From Synchiropus splendidus (Eukaryota > Chordata > Actinopteri > Syngnathiformes > Callionymidae), in the NCBI RefSeq assembly GCF_027744825.2, contig NC_071340.1, forward strand, positions 1,061,501 through 1,125,500: 64,000 nucleotides of DNA. Reading direction: 5' to 3'. Positions 1-13,124 of the stretch are shown here, in pieces. The translations under genes were made by a program, and so were the position numbers. The number at the start of each line of letters is the position of its first letter. Position 1 is the stretch's first letter. A model generated the notes under the pieces. That model made no database searches. It was not told the origin of the DNA and was given only the letters and a program-made list of their open reading frames with translations.

Positions 1-188
1 TTTAACCTCCCACTATAGCAGAAAGGGTCTTTCTAGTAGTTGCACATCAAATCTAAACTGTCTGAAGTGTTTTTCCAAAGTTATCAACACTTTTATGTTT
101 GGCGTTCCGAAACCCACCTTATCTCAGGCTGAAAAGCGTTTTTGTGCATTGTGCCATAACTTTTCAGGGAAGCTTCAGAACATGAAAT
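1..188. repeat. Reference satellite monomer with internal dyads
   Basis: This is the first complete monomer and is representative of the family. It contains three inverted repeats. AAGTGTT at 65-71 pairs with AACACTT at 86-92 across a 14-nt loop. CTGAAAAG at 129-136 pairs with CTTTTCAG at 160-167 across 23 nt. AAAGTTAT at 77-84 matches ATAACTTT at 156-163. In gamma monomers the last pair grows to 9 bp because CAAAAG replaces CCAAAG. The stems are conserved in most copies. I found no CENP-B-box-like 17-mer on either strand. Short dyads are a known feature of several CENP-B-less centromeric satellites; a structural role here is inference. Confidence 0.7.
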
Positions 189-3100
189 TTTAACCTCCCA
201 CTATAGCAGAAAGGGTCTTTCTAGTAGGTGCACATCAAATCTAAGCTCTCTGAAGTGTTTTTCGAAAGTTATCAACACTTTTATGTTTGGCGTTCCGAAA
301 CCCACCTTATCTCAGGCTGAAAAGCGTTTTTGTGCATTGTGCCATAACTTTTCAGGAAAGCTTCAGAACATGAAATTTTAACCTCCCACTATAGCAGAAA
401 GGGTCTTTCTAGTAGTTGCACATCAAATCTAAACTGTCTGAAGTGTTTTTCCAAAGTTATCAACACTTTTATGTTTGGCGTTCCGAAACCCACCTTATCT
501 CAGGCTGAAAAGCGTTTTTACGCATTGTGCCATAACTTTTCAGGGAAGCTTCAGAACATGAAATTTTAACCTCCCACTATAGCAGAAAGGGTCTTTCTAG
601 TAGGTGCACATCAAATCTAAGCTCTCTGAAGTGTTTTTCGAAAGTTATCAACACTTTTATGTTTGGCGTTCCGAAACCCACCTTATCTCAGGCTGAAAAG
701 CGTTTTTGTGCATTGTGCCATAACTTTTCAGGAAAGCTTCAGAACATGAAATTTTAACCTCCCACTATAGCAGAAAGGGTCTTTCTAGTAGTTGCACATC
801 AAATCTAAACTGTCTGAAGTGTTTTTCCAAAGTTATCAACACTTTTATGTTTGGCGTTCCGAAACCCACCTTATCTCAGGCTGAAAAGCGTTTTTACGCA
901 TTGTGCCATAACTTTTCAGGGAAGCTTCAGAACATGAAATTTTAACCTCCCACTATAGCAGAAAGGGTCTTTCTAGTAGGTGCACATCAAATCTAAGCTC
1001 TCTGAAGTGTTTTTCGAAAGTTATCAACACTTTTATGTTTGGCGTTCCGAAACCCACCTTATCTCAGGCTGAAAAGCGTTTTTGTGCATTGTGCCATAAC
1101 TTTTCAGGAAAGCTTCAGAACATGAAATTTTAACCTCCCACTATAGCAGAAAGGGTCTTTCTAGTAGTTGCACATCAAATCTAAACTGTCTGAAGTGTTT
1201 TTCCAAAGTTATCAACACTTTTATGTTTGGCGTTCCGAAACCCACCTTATCTCAGGCTGAAAAGCGTTTTTGTGCATTGTGCCATAACTTTTCAGGAAAG
1301 CTTCAGAACATGAAATTTTAACCTCCCACTATAGCAGAAAGTGTCTTTCTAGTAGTTGCACATCAAATCTAAACTGTCTGAAGTGTTTTTCCAAAGTTAT
1401 TAACACTTTTATGTTTGGCGTTCCGAAACCCACCTTATCTCAGGCAGAAAAGCGTTTTTGTGCATTGTGCCATAACTTTTCAGGGAAGCTTCAGAACATG
1501 AAATTTTAACCTCCCACTATAGCAGAAAGGGTCTTTCTAGTAGTTGCACATCAAATCTAAACTGTCTGAAGTGTTTTTCCAAAGTTATTAACACTTTTAT
1601 GTTTGGCGTTCCGAAACCCACCTTATCTCAGGCTGAAAAGCGTTTTTGTGCATTGTGCCATAACTTTTCAGGGAAGCTTCAGAACATGAAATTTTAACCT
1701 CCCACTATAGCAGAAAGGGTCTTTCTAGTAGTTGCACATCAAATCTAAACTGTCTGAAGTGTTTTTCCAAAGTTATCAACACTTTTATGTTTGGCGTTCC
1801 GAAACCCACCTTATCTCAGGCTGAAAAGCGTTTTTGTGCATTGTGCCATAACTTTTCAGGGAAGCTTCAGAACATGAAATTTTAACCTCCCACTATAGCA
1901 GAAAGGGTCTTTCTAGTAGGTGCACATCAAATCTAAGCTCTCTGAAGTGTTTTTCGAAAGTTATCAACACTTTTATGTTTGGCGTTCCGAAACCCACCTT
2001 ATCTCAGGCTGAAAAGCGTTTTTGTGCATTGTGCCATAACTTTTCAGGAAAGCTTCAGAACATGAAATTTTAACCTCCCACTATAGCAGAAAGGGTCTTT
2101 CTAGTAGTTGCACATCAAATCTAAACTGTCTGAAGTGTTTTTCCAAAGTTATCAACACTTTTATGTTTGGCGTTCCGAAACCCACCTTATCTCAGGCTGA
2201 AAAGCGTTTTTACGCATTGTGCCATAACTTTTCAGGGAAGCTTCAGAACATGAAATTTTAACCTCCCACTATAGCAGAAAGGGTCTTTCTAGTAGGTGCA
2301 CATCAAATCTAAGCTCTCTGAAGTGTTTTTCGAAAGTTATCAACACTTTTATGTTTGGCGTTCCGAAACCCACCTTATCTCAGGCTGAAAAGCGTTTTTG
2401 TGCATTGTGCCATAACTTTTCAGGAAAGCTTCAGAACATGAAATTTTAACCTCCCACTATAGCAGAAAGGGTCTTTCTAGTAGTTGCACATCAAATCTAA
2501 ACTGTCTGAAGTGTTTTTCCAAAGTTATCAACACTTTTATGTTTGGCGTTCCGAAACCCACCTTATCTCAGGCTGAAAAGCGTTTTTACGCATTGTGCCA
2601 TAACTTTTCAGGGAAGCTTCAGAACATGAAATTTTAACCTCCCACTATAGCAGAAAGGGTCTTTCTAGTAGGTGCACATCAAATCTAAGCTCTCTGAAGT
2701 GTTTTTCGAAAGTTATCAACACTTTTATGTTTGGCGTTCCGAAACCCACCTTATCTCAGGCTGAAAAGCGTTTTTGTGCATTGTGCCATAACTTTTCAGG
2801 AAAGCTTCAGAACATCAAATTTTAACCTCCCACTATAGCAGAAAGGGTCTTTCTAGTAGTTGCACATCAAATCTAAACTGTCTGAAGTGTTTTTCCAAAG
2901 TTATCAACACTTTTATGTTTGGCGTTCCGAAACCCACCTTATCTCAGGCTGAAAAGCGTTTTTGTGCATTGTGCCATAACTTTTCAGGAAAGCTTCAGAA
3001 CATGAAATTTTAACCTCCCACTATAGCAGAAAGTGTCTTTCTAGTAGTTGCACATCAAATCTAAACTGTCTGAAGTGTTTTTCCAAAGTTATTAACACTT

Positions 3101-3196
3101 TTATGTTTGGCGTTCCGAAACCCACCTTATCTCAGGCTGAAAAGCGTTTTTGTGCATTGTGCCATAACTTTTCAGGGAAGCTTCAGAACATGAAAT
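1..3196. repeat. 9-monomer higher-order repeat (1692 bp)
   Basis: The type order alpha', beta, alpha, beta, alpha, beta, alpha-like, delta (with AAAGTGTC), delta fills 1-1692 and then repeats from 1693, with the copy ending after eight monomers. The marker AAAGTGTC recurs exactly 1692 bp apart (GTGTC at 1341 and 3033). The alternating alpha/beta section is effectively a 376-bp dimer repeated three times per unit. Confidence 0.8.
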
Positions 3197-5076
3197 TTTA
3201 ACCTCCCACTATAGCAGAAAGGGTCTTTCTAGTAGTTGCACATCAAATCTAAACTGTCTGAAGTGTTTTTCCAAAGTTATCAACACTTTTATGTTTGGCG
3301 TTCCGAAACCCACCTTATCTCAGGCTGAAAAGCGTTTTTACGCATTGTGCCATAACTTTTCAGGGAAGCTTCAGAACATGAAATTTTAAGCTCCCACTAT
3401 ACCAGAAAGGGTCTTTCTAGTAGGTGCACATCAAATCTAAGCTCTCTGAAGTGTTTTTCGAAAGTTATCAACACTTTTATGTTTGGCGTTCCGAAACCCA
3501 CCTTATCTCAGGCTGAAAAGCGTTTTTGTGCATTGTGCCATAACTTTTCAGGAAAGCTTCAGAACATGAAATTTTAACCTCCCACTATAGCAGAAAGGGT
3601 CTTTCTAGTAGTTGCACATCAAATCTAAACTGTCTGAAGTGTTTTTCCAAAGTTATCAACACTTTTATGTTTGGCGTTCCGAAACCCACCTTATCTCAGG
3701 CTGAAAAGCGTTTTTGTGCATTGTGCCATAACTTTTCAGGGAAGCTTCAGAACATGAAATTTTAACCTCCCACTATAGCAGAAAGGGTCTTTCTAGTAGT
3801 TGCACATCAAATCTAATCTGTCTGAAGTGTTTTTCCAAAGTTATCAACACTTTTATGTTTGGCGTTCCGAAACCCACCTTATCTCAGGCTGAAAAGCGTT
3901 TTTGTGCATTGTGCCATAACTTTTCAGGGAAGCTTCAGAACATGAAATTTTAACCTCCCACTATAGCAGAAAGGGTCTTTCTAGTAGTTGCACATCAAAT
4001 CTAAACTGTCTGAAGTGTTTTTCCAAAGTTATCAACACTTTTATGTTTGGCGTTCCGAAACCCACCTTATCTCAGGCTGAAAAGCGTTTTTACGCATTGT
4101 GCCATAACTTTTCAGGGAAGCTTCAGAACATGAAATTTTAACCTCCCACTATAGCAGAAAGGGTCTTTCTAGTAGGTGCACATCAAATCTAAGCAGTCTG
4201 AAGTGTTTTTCGAAAGTTATCAACACTTTTATGTTTGGCGTTCCGAAACCCACCTTATCTCAGGCTGAAAAGCGTTTTTGTGCATTGTGCCATAACTTTT
4301 CAGGGAAGCTTCAGAACATGAAATTTTAACCTCCCACTATAGCAGAAAGGGTCTTTCTAGTAGTTGCACATCAAATCTAAACTGTCTGAAGTGTTTTTCC
4401 AAAGTTATCAACACTTTTATGTTTGGCGTTCCGAAACCCACCTTATCTCAGGCTGAAAAGCGTTTTTGTGCATTGTGCCATAACTTTTCAGGGAAGCTTC
4501 AGAACATGAAATTTTAACCTCCCACTATAGCAGAAAGTGTCTTTCTAGTAGTTGCACATCAAATCTAAGCTGTCTGAAGTGTTTTTCAAAAGTTATCAAC
4601 ACTTTTATGTTTGGCGTTCCGAAACCCACCTTATCTCAGGCTGAAAAGCGTTTTTGTGCATTGTGCCATAACTTTTCAGGAAAGCTTCAGAACATGAAAT
4701 TTTAACCTCCCACTATAGCAGAAAGGGTCTTTCTAGTAGTTGCACATCAAATCTAAACTGTCTGAAGTGTTTTTCCAAAGTTATCAACACTTTTATGTTT
4801 GGCGTTCCGAAACCCACCTTATCTCAGGCTGAAAAGCGTTTTTACGCATTGTGCCATAACTTTTCAGGGAAGCTTCAGAACATGAAATTTTAACCTCCCA
4901 CTATAGCAGAAAGGGTCTTTCTAGTAGGTGCACATCAAATCTAAGCTCTCTGAAGTGTTTTTCAAAAGTTATCAACACTTTTATGTTTGGCGTTCCGAAA
5001 CCCACCTTATCTCAGGCAGAAAAGCGTTTTTGTGCATTGTGCCATAACTTTTCAGGGAAGCTTCAGAACATGAAAT

Positions 5077-8000
5077 TTTAACCTCCCACTATAGCAGAAA
5101 GGGTCTTTCTAGTAGTTGCACATCAAATCTAAACTGTCTGAAGTGTTTTTCCAAAGTTATTAACACTTTTATGTTTGGCGTTCCGAAACCCACCTTATCT
5201 CAGGCTGAAAAGCGTTTTTGTGCATTGTGCCATAACTTTTCAGGGAAGCTTCAGAACATGAAATTTTAACCTCCCACTATAGCAGAAAGGGTCTTTCTAG
5301 TAGTTGCACATCAAATCTAAACTGTCTGAAGTGTTTTTCCAAAGTAATCAACACTTTTATGTTTGGCGTTCCGAAACCCACCTTATCTCAGGCTGAAAAG
5401 CGTTTTTGTGCATTGTGCCATAACTTTTCAGGGAAGCTTCAGAACATGAAATTTTAACCTCCCACTATAGCAGAAAGGGTCTTTCTAGTAGTTGCACATC
5501 AAATCTAAGCTGTCTGAAGTGTTTTTCAAAAGTTATCAACACTTTTATGTTTGGCGTTCCGAAACCCACCTTATCTCAGGCTGAAAAGCGTTTTTGTGCA
5601 TTGTGCCATAACTTTTCAGGAAAGCTTCAGAACATGAAATTTTAACCTCCCACTATAGCAGAAAGGGTCTTTCTAGTAGTTGCACATCAAATCTAAACTG
5701 TCTGAAGTGTTTTTCAAAAGTTATCAACACTTTTATGTTTGGCGTTCCGAAACCCACCTTATCTCAGGCTGAAAAGCGTTTTTGTGCATTGTGCCATAAC
5801 CTTTCAGGAAAGCTTCAGAACATGAAATTTTAACCTCCCACTATAGCAGAAAGGGTCTTTCTAGTAGTTGCACATCAAATCTAAACTGTCTGAAGTGTTT
5901 TTGAAAAGTTATCAACACTTTTATGTTAGGCGTTCCGAAACCCACCTTATCTCAGGCTGAAAAGCGTTTTTACGCATTGTGCCATAACTTTTCAGGGAAG
6001 CTTCAGAACATGAAATTTTAACCTCCCACTATAGCAGAAAGGGTCTTTCTAGTAGGTGCACATCAAATCTAAGCTCTCTGAAGTGTTTTTCAAAAGTTAT
6101 CAACACTTTTATGTTTGGCGTTCCGAAACACACCTTATCTCAGGCAGAAAAGCGTTTTTGTGCATTGTGCCATAACTTTTCAGGGAAGCTTCAGAACATG
6201 AAATTTTAACCTCCCACTATAGCAGAAAGGGTCTTTCTAGTAGTTGCACATCAAATCTAAACTGTCTGAAGTGTTTCTCCAAAGTTATTAACACTTTTAT
6301 GTTTGGCGTTCCGAAACCCACCTTATCTCAGGCTGAAAAGCGTTTTTACGCATTGTGCCATAACTTTTCAGGGAAGCTTCAGAACATGAAATTTTAACCA
6401 CATCAAATCTAAACTGTCTGAAGTGTTTTTCCAAAGTAATCAACACTTTTATGTTTGGCGTTCCGAAACCCACCTTATCTCAGGCTGAAAAGCGTTTTTG
6501 TGCATTGTGCCATAACTTTTCAGGGAAGCTTCAGAACATGAAATTTTAACCTCCCACTATAGCAGAAAGGGTCTTTCTAGTAGTTGCACATCAAATCTAA
6601 GCTGTCTGAAGTGTTTTTCAAAAGTTATCAACACTTTTATGTCTGGCGTTCCGAAACCCACCTTATCTCAGGCTGAAAAGCGTTTTTGTGCATTGTGCCA
6701 TAACTTTTCAGGAAAGCTTCAGAACATGAAATTTTAACCTCCCACTATAGCAGAAAGGGTCTTTCTAGTAGTTGCACATCAAATCTAAACTGTCTGAAGT
6801 GTTTTTCAAAAGTTATCAACACTTTTATGTTTGGCGTTCCGAAACCCACCTTATCTCAGGCTGAAAAGCGTTTTTACGCATTGTGCCATAACTTTTCAGG
6901 GAAGCTTCAGAACATGAAATTTTAACCTCCCACTATAGCAGAAAGGGTCTTTCTAGTAGTTGCACATCAAATCTAAACTGTCTGAAGTGTTTTTCCAAAG
7001 TTATCAACACTTTTATGTTTGGCGTTCCGAAACCCACCTTATCTCAGGCTGAAAAGCGTTTTTACGCATTGTGCCATAACTTTTCAGGGAAGCTTCAGAA
7101 CATGAAATTTTAAGCTCCCACTATACCAGAAAGGGTCTTTCTAGTAGGTGCACATCAAATCTAAGCTCTCTGAAGTGTTTTTCGAAAGTTATCAACACTT
7201 TTATGTTTGGCGTTCCGAAACCCACCTTATCTCAGGCTGAAAAGCGTTTTTGTGCATTGTGCCATAACTTTTCAGGGAAGCTTCAGAACATGAAATTTTA
7301 ACCTCCCACTATAGCAGAAAGGGTCTTTCTAGTAGTTGCACATCAAATCTAAACTGTCTGAAGTGTTTTTCCAAAGTTATCAACACTTTTATGTTTGGCG
7401 TTCCGAAACCCACCTTATCTCAGGCTGAAAAGCGTTTTTGTGCATTGTGCCATAACTTTTCAGGGAAGCTTCAGAACATGACATTTTAACCTCCCACTAT
7501 AGCAGAAAGGGTCTTTCTAGTAGTTGCACATCAAATCTAAACTGTCTGAAGTGTTTTTCCAAAGTTATTAACACTTTTATGTTTGGCGTTCCGAAACCCA
7601 CCTTATCTCAGGCTGAAAAGCGTTTTTGTGCATTGTGCCATAACTTTTCAGGGAAGCTTCAGAACATGAAATTTTAACCTCCCACTATAGCAGAAAGGGT
7701 CTTTCTAGTAGTTGCACATCAAATCTAAACTGTCTGAAGTGTTTTTCCAAAGTAATCAACACTTTTATGTTTGGCGTTCCGAAACCCACCTTATCTCAGG
7801 CTGAAAAGCGTTTTTGTGCATTGTGCCATAACTTTTCAGGGAAGCTTCAGAACATGAAATTTTAACCTCCCACTATAGCAGAAAGGGTCTTTCTAGTAGT
7901 TGCACATCAAATCTAAGCTGTCTGAAGTGTTTTTCAAAAGTTATCAACACTTTTATGTTTGGCGTTCCGAAACCCACCTTATCTCAGGCTGAAAAGCGTT

Positions 8001-11000
8001 TTTGTGCATTGTGCCATAACTTTTCAGGAAAGCTTCAGAACATGAAATTTTAACCTCCCACTATAGCAGAAAGGGTCTTTCTAGTAGTTGCACATCAAAT
8101 CTAAACTGTCTGAAGTGTTTTTCAAAAGTTATCAACACTTTTATGTTTGGCGTTCCGAAACCCACCTTATCTCAGGCTGAAAAGCGTTTTTGTGCATTGT
8201 GCCATAACCTTTCAGGAAAGCTTCAGAACATGAAATTTTAACCTCCCACTATAGCAGAAAGGGTCTTTCTAGTAGTTGCACATCAAATCTAAACTGTCTG
8301 AAGTGTTTTTGAAAAGTTATCAACACTTTTATGTTAGGCGTTCCGAAACCCACCTTATCTCAGGCTGAAAAGCGTTTTTACGCATTGTGCCATAACTTTT
8401 CAGGGAAGCTTCAGAACATGAAATTTTAACCTCCCACTATAGCAGAAAGGGTCTTTCTAGTAGGTGCACATCAAATCTAAGCTCTCTGAAGTGTTTTTCA
8501 AAAGTTATCAACACTTTTATGTTTGGCGTTCCGAAACACACCTTATCTCAGGCAGAAAAGCGTTTTTGTGCATTGTGCCATAACTTTTCAGGGAAGCTTC
8601 AGAACATGAAATTTTAACCTCCCACTATAGCAGAAAGGGTCTTTCTAGTAGTTGCACATCAAATCTAAACTGTCTGAAGTGTTTCTCCAAAGTTATTAAC
8701 ACTTTTATGTTTGGCGTTCCGAAACCCACCTTATCTCAGGCTGAAAAGCGTTTTTACGCATTGTGCCATAACTTTTCAGGGAAGCTTCAGAACATGAAAT
8801 TTTAACCTCCCACTATAGCAGAAAGGGTCTTTCTAGTAGGTGCACATCAAATCTAAGCTCTCTGAAGTGTTTTTCAAAAGTTATCAACACTTTTATGTTT
8901 GGCGTTCCGAAACCCACCTTATCTCAGGCAGAAAAGCGTTTTTGTGCATTGTGCCATAACTTTTCAGGGAAGCTTCAGAACATGAAATTTTAACCTCCCA
9001 CTATAGCAGAAAGGGTCTTTCTAGTAGTTGCACATCAAATCTAAACTGTCTGAAGTGTTTTTCCAAAGTTATTAACACTTTTATGTTTGGCGTTCCGAAA
9101 CCCACCTTATCTCAGGCTGAAAAGCGTTTTTGTGCATTGTGCCATAACTTTTCAGGGAAGCTTCAGAACATGAAATTTTAACCTCCCACTATAGCAGAAA
9201 GGGTCTTTCTAGTAGTTGCACATCAAATCTAAACTGTCTGAAGTGTTTTTCCAAAGTAATCAACACTTTTATGTTTGGCGTTCCGAAACCCACCTTATCT
9301 CAGGCTGAAAAGCGTTTTTGTGCATTGTGCCATAACTTTTCAGGGAAGCTTCAGAACATGAAATTTTAACCTCCCACTATAGCAGAAAGGGTCTTTCTAG
9401 TAGTTGCACATCAAATCTAAGCTGTCTGAAGTGTTTTTCAAAAGTTATCAACACTTTTATGTCTGGCGTTCCGAAACCCACCTTATCTCAGGCTGAAAAG
9501 CGTTTTTGTGCATTGTGCCATAACTTTTCAGGAAAGCTTCAGAACATGAAATTTTAACCTCCCACTATAGCAGAAAGGGTCTTTCTAGTAGTTGCACATC
9601 AAATCTAAACTGTCTGAAGTGTTTTTCAAAAGTTATCAACACTTTTATGTTTGGCGTTCCGAAACCCACCTTATCTCAGGCTGAAAAGCGTTTTTACGCA
9701 TTGTGCCATAACTTTTCAGGGAAGCTTCAGAACATGAAATTTTAACCTCCCACTATAGCAGAAAGGGTCTTTCTAGTAGTTGCACATCAAATCTAAACTG
9801 TCTGAAGTGTTTTTCCAAAGTTATCAACACTTTTATGTTTGGCGTTCCGAAACCCACCTTATCTCAGGCTGAAAAGCGTTTTTACGCATTGTGCCATAAC
9901 TTTTCAGGGAAGCTTCAGAACATGAAATTTTAAGCTCCCACTATACCAGAAAGGGTCTTTCTAGTAGGTGCACATCAAATCTAAGCTCTCTGAAGTGTTT
10001 TTCGAAAGTTATCAACACTTTTATGTTTGGCGTTCCGAAACCCACCTTATCTCAGGCTGAAAAGCGTTTTTGTGCATTGTGCCATAACTTTTCAGGGAAG
10101 CTTCAGAACATGAAATTTTAACCTCCCACTATAGCAGAAAGGGTCTTTCTAGTAGTTGCACATCAAATCTAAACTGTCTGAAGTGTTTTTCCAAAGTTAT
10201 CAACACTTTTATGTTTGGCGTTCCGAAACCCACCTTATCTCAGGCTGAAAAGCGTTTTTGTGCATTGTGCCATAACTTTTCAGGGAAGCTTCAGAACATG
10301 ACATTTTAACCTCCCACTATAGCAGAAAGGGTCTTTCTAGTAGTTGCACATCAAATCTAAGCTGTCTGAAGTGTTTTTCAAAAGTTATCAACACTTTTAT
10401 GTTTGGCGTTCCGAAACCCACCTTATCTCAGGCTGAAAAGCGTTTTTACGCATTGTGCCATAACTTTTCAGGGAAGCTTCAGAACATGAAATTTTAACCT
10501 CCCACTATAGCAGAAAGGGTCTTTCTAGTAGTTGCACATCAAATCTAAACTGTCTGAAGTGTTTTTCCAAAGTTATCAACACTTTTATGTTTGGCGTTCC
10601 GAAACCCACCTTATCTCAGGCTGAAAAGCGTTTTTACGCATTGTGCCATAACTTTTCAGGGAAGCTTCAGAACATGAAATTTTAAGCTCCCACTATACCA
10701 GAAAGGGTCTTTCTAGTAGGTGCACATCAAATCTAAGCTCTCTGAAGTGTTTTTCGAAAGTTATCAACACTTTTATGTTTGGCGTTCCGAAACCCACCTT
10801 ATCTCAGGCTGAAAAGCGTTTTTGTGCATTGTGCCATAACTTTTCAGGGAAGCTTCAGAACATGAAATTTTAACCTCCCACTATAGCAGAAAGGGTCTTT
10901 CTAGTAGTTGCACATCAAATCTAAACTGTCTGAAGTGTTTTTCCAAAGTTATCAACACTTTTATGTTTGGCGTTCCGAAACCCACCTTATCTCAGGCTGA

Positions 11001-11056
11001 AAAGCGTTTTTGTGCATTGTGCCATAACTTTTCAGGGAAGCTTCAGAACATGACAT
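5077..11056. repeat. 15-monomer higher-order repeat (2820 bp), three copies
   Basis: Copy 1 (5077-7484, 2408 bp) is internally deleted, copy 2 (7485-10304, 2820 bp) is full length, and 10305-11056 is a partial third copy of the last four monomers. Rare markers recur at the expected spacing. GTTAGG near 5925/8333 and GTTTCTCC near 6273/8681 are 2408 apart. AGTAATC near 6435/9255, GTCTGG near 6641/9461, TAAGCTCCC near 7111/9931 and ACATTTT near 7481/10301 are 2820 apart. The last two recur again 752 bp later. Monomers 3197-5076, upstream of this unit, are ordinary satellite copies with a less regular order. Confidence 0.85.
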
Positions 11057-13124
11057 TTTAACCTCCCACAATAGCAGAAAGGGTCTTTCTAGTAGTTGCA
11101 CATCAAATCTAAGCTGTCTGAAGTGTTTTTCAAAAGTTATCAACACTTTTATGTTTGGCGTTCCGAAACCCACCTTATCTCAGGCTGAAAAGCGTTTTTG
11201 TGCATTGTGCCATAACTTTTCAGGAAAGCTTCAGAACATGAAATTTTAACCTCCCACTATAGCAGAAAGGGTCTTTCTAGTAGTTGCACATCAAATCTAA
11301 ACTGTCTGAAGTGTTTTTCCAAAGTTATCAACACTTTTATGTTTGGCGTTCCGAAACCCACCTTATCTCAGGCTGAAAAGCGTTTTTACGCATTGTGCCA
11401 TAACTTTTCAGGGAAGCTTCAGAACATGAAATTTTAACCTCCCACTATAGCAGAAAGGGTCTTTCTAGTAGGTGCACATCAAATCTAAGCTCTCTGAAGT
11501 GTTTTTCGAAAGTTATCAACACTTTTATGTTTGGCGTTCCGAAACCCACCTTATCTCAGGCTGAAAAGCGTTTTTGTGCATTGTGCCATAACTTTTCAGG
11601 AAAGCTTCAGAACATGAAATTTTAACCTCCCACTATAGCAGAAAGGGTCTTTCTAGTAGTTGCACATCAAATCTAAACTGTCTGAAGTGTTTTTCCAAAG
11701 TTATCAACACTTTTATGTTTGGCGTTCCGAAACCCACCTTATCTCAGGCTGAAAAGCGTTTTTACGCATTGTGCCATAACTTTTCAGGGAAGCTTCAGAA
11801 CATGAAATTTTAACCTCCCACTATAGCAGAAAGGGTCTTTCTAGTAGGTGCACATCAAATCTAAGCTCTCTGAAGTGTTTTTCGAAAGTTATCAACACTT
11901 TTATGTTTGGCGTTCCGAAACCCACCTTATCTCAGGCTGAAAAGCGTTTTTGTGCATTGTGCCATAACTTTTCAGGGAAGCTTCAGAACATGAAATTTTA
12001 ACCTCCCACTATAGCAGAAAGGGTATTTCTAGTAGTTGCACATCAAATCTAAACTGTCTGAAGTGTTTTTCCAAAGTTATCAACACTTTTATGTTTGGCG
12101 TTCCGAAACCCACCTTATCTCAGGCTGAAAAGCGTTTTTGTGCATTGTGCCATAACTTTTCAGGGAAGCTTCAGAACATGAAATTTTAACCTCCCACTAT
12201 AGCAGAAAGGGTCTTTCTAGTAGTTGCACATCAAATCTAAACTGTCTGAAGTGTTTTTCCAAAGTTATCAACACTTTTATGTTTGGCCTTCCGAAACCCA
12301 CCTTATCTCAGGCTGAAAAGCGTTTTTGTGCATTGTGCCATAACTTTTCAGGGAAGCTTCAGAACATGAAATTTTAACCTCCCACTATAGCAGAAAGGGT
12401 CTTTCTAGTAGTTGCACATCAAATCTAAGCTGTCTGAAGTGTTTTTCAAAAGTTATCAACACTTTTATGTTTGGCGTTCCGAAACCCACCTTATCTCAGG
12501 CTGAAAAGCGTTTTTGTGCATTGTGCCATAACTTTTCAGGGAAGCTTCAGAACATGAAATTTTAACCTCCCACTATAGCAGAAAGGGTCTTTCTAGTAGT
12601 TGCACATCAAATCTAAGCTGTCTGAAGTGTTTTTCAAAAGTTATCAACACTTTTATGTTTGGCGTTCCGAAACCCACCTTATCTCAGGCTGAAAAGCGTT
12701 TTTGTGCATTGTGCCATAACTTTTCAGGGAAGCTTCAGAACATGAAATTTTAACCTCCCACTATAGCAGAAAGGGTCTTTCTAGTAGTTGCACATCAAAT
12801 CTAAACTGTCTGAAGTGTTTTTCCAAAGTTATCAACACTTTTATGTTTGGCGTTCCGAAACCCACCTTATCTCAGGCTGAAAAGCGTTTTTACGCATTGT
12901 GCCATAACTTTTCAGGGAAGCTTCAGAACATGAAATTTTAACCTCCCACTATAGCAGAAAGGGTCTTTCTAGTAGGTGCACATCAAATCTAAGCTGTCTG
13001 AAGTGTTTTTCGAAAGTTATCAACACTTTTATGTTTGGCGTTCCGAAACCCACCTTATCTCAGGCTGAAAAGCGTTTTTGTGCATTGTGCCATAACTTTT
13101 CAGGGAAGCTTCAGAACATGAAAT

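Noticed and set aside
81..89. DnaA-box-like TTATCAACA in each monomer
   Set aside because: It is one base away from the bacterial consensus, occurs in every monomer because the monomer is repeated, and the context is eukaryotic.
1..188. CENP-B box
   Set aside because: TTCG occurs near CGAAAG in beta monomers and on the reverse strand at GTTCCGAAAC, but the required downstream A and CGGG are missing in both cases.
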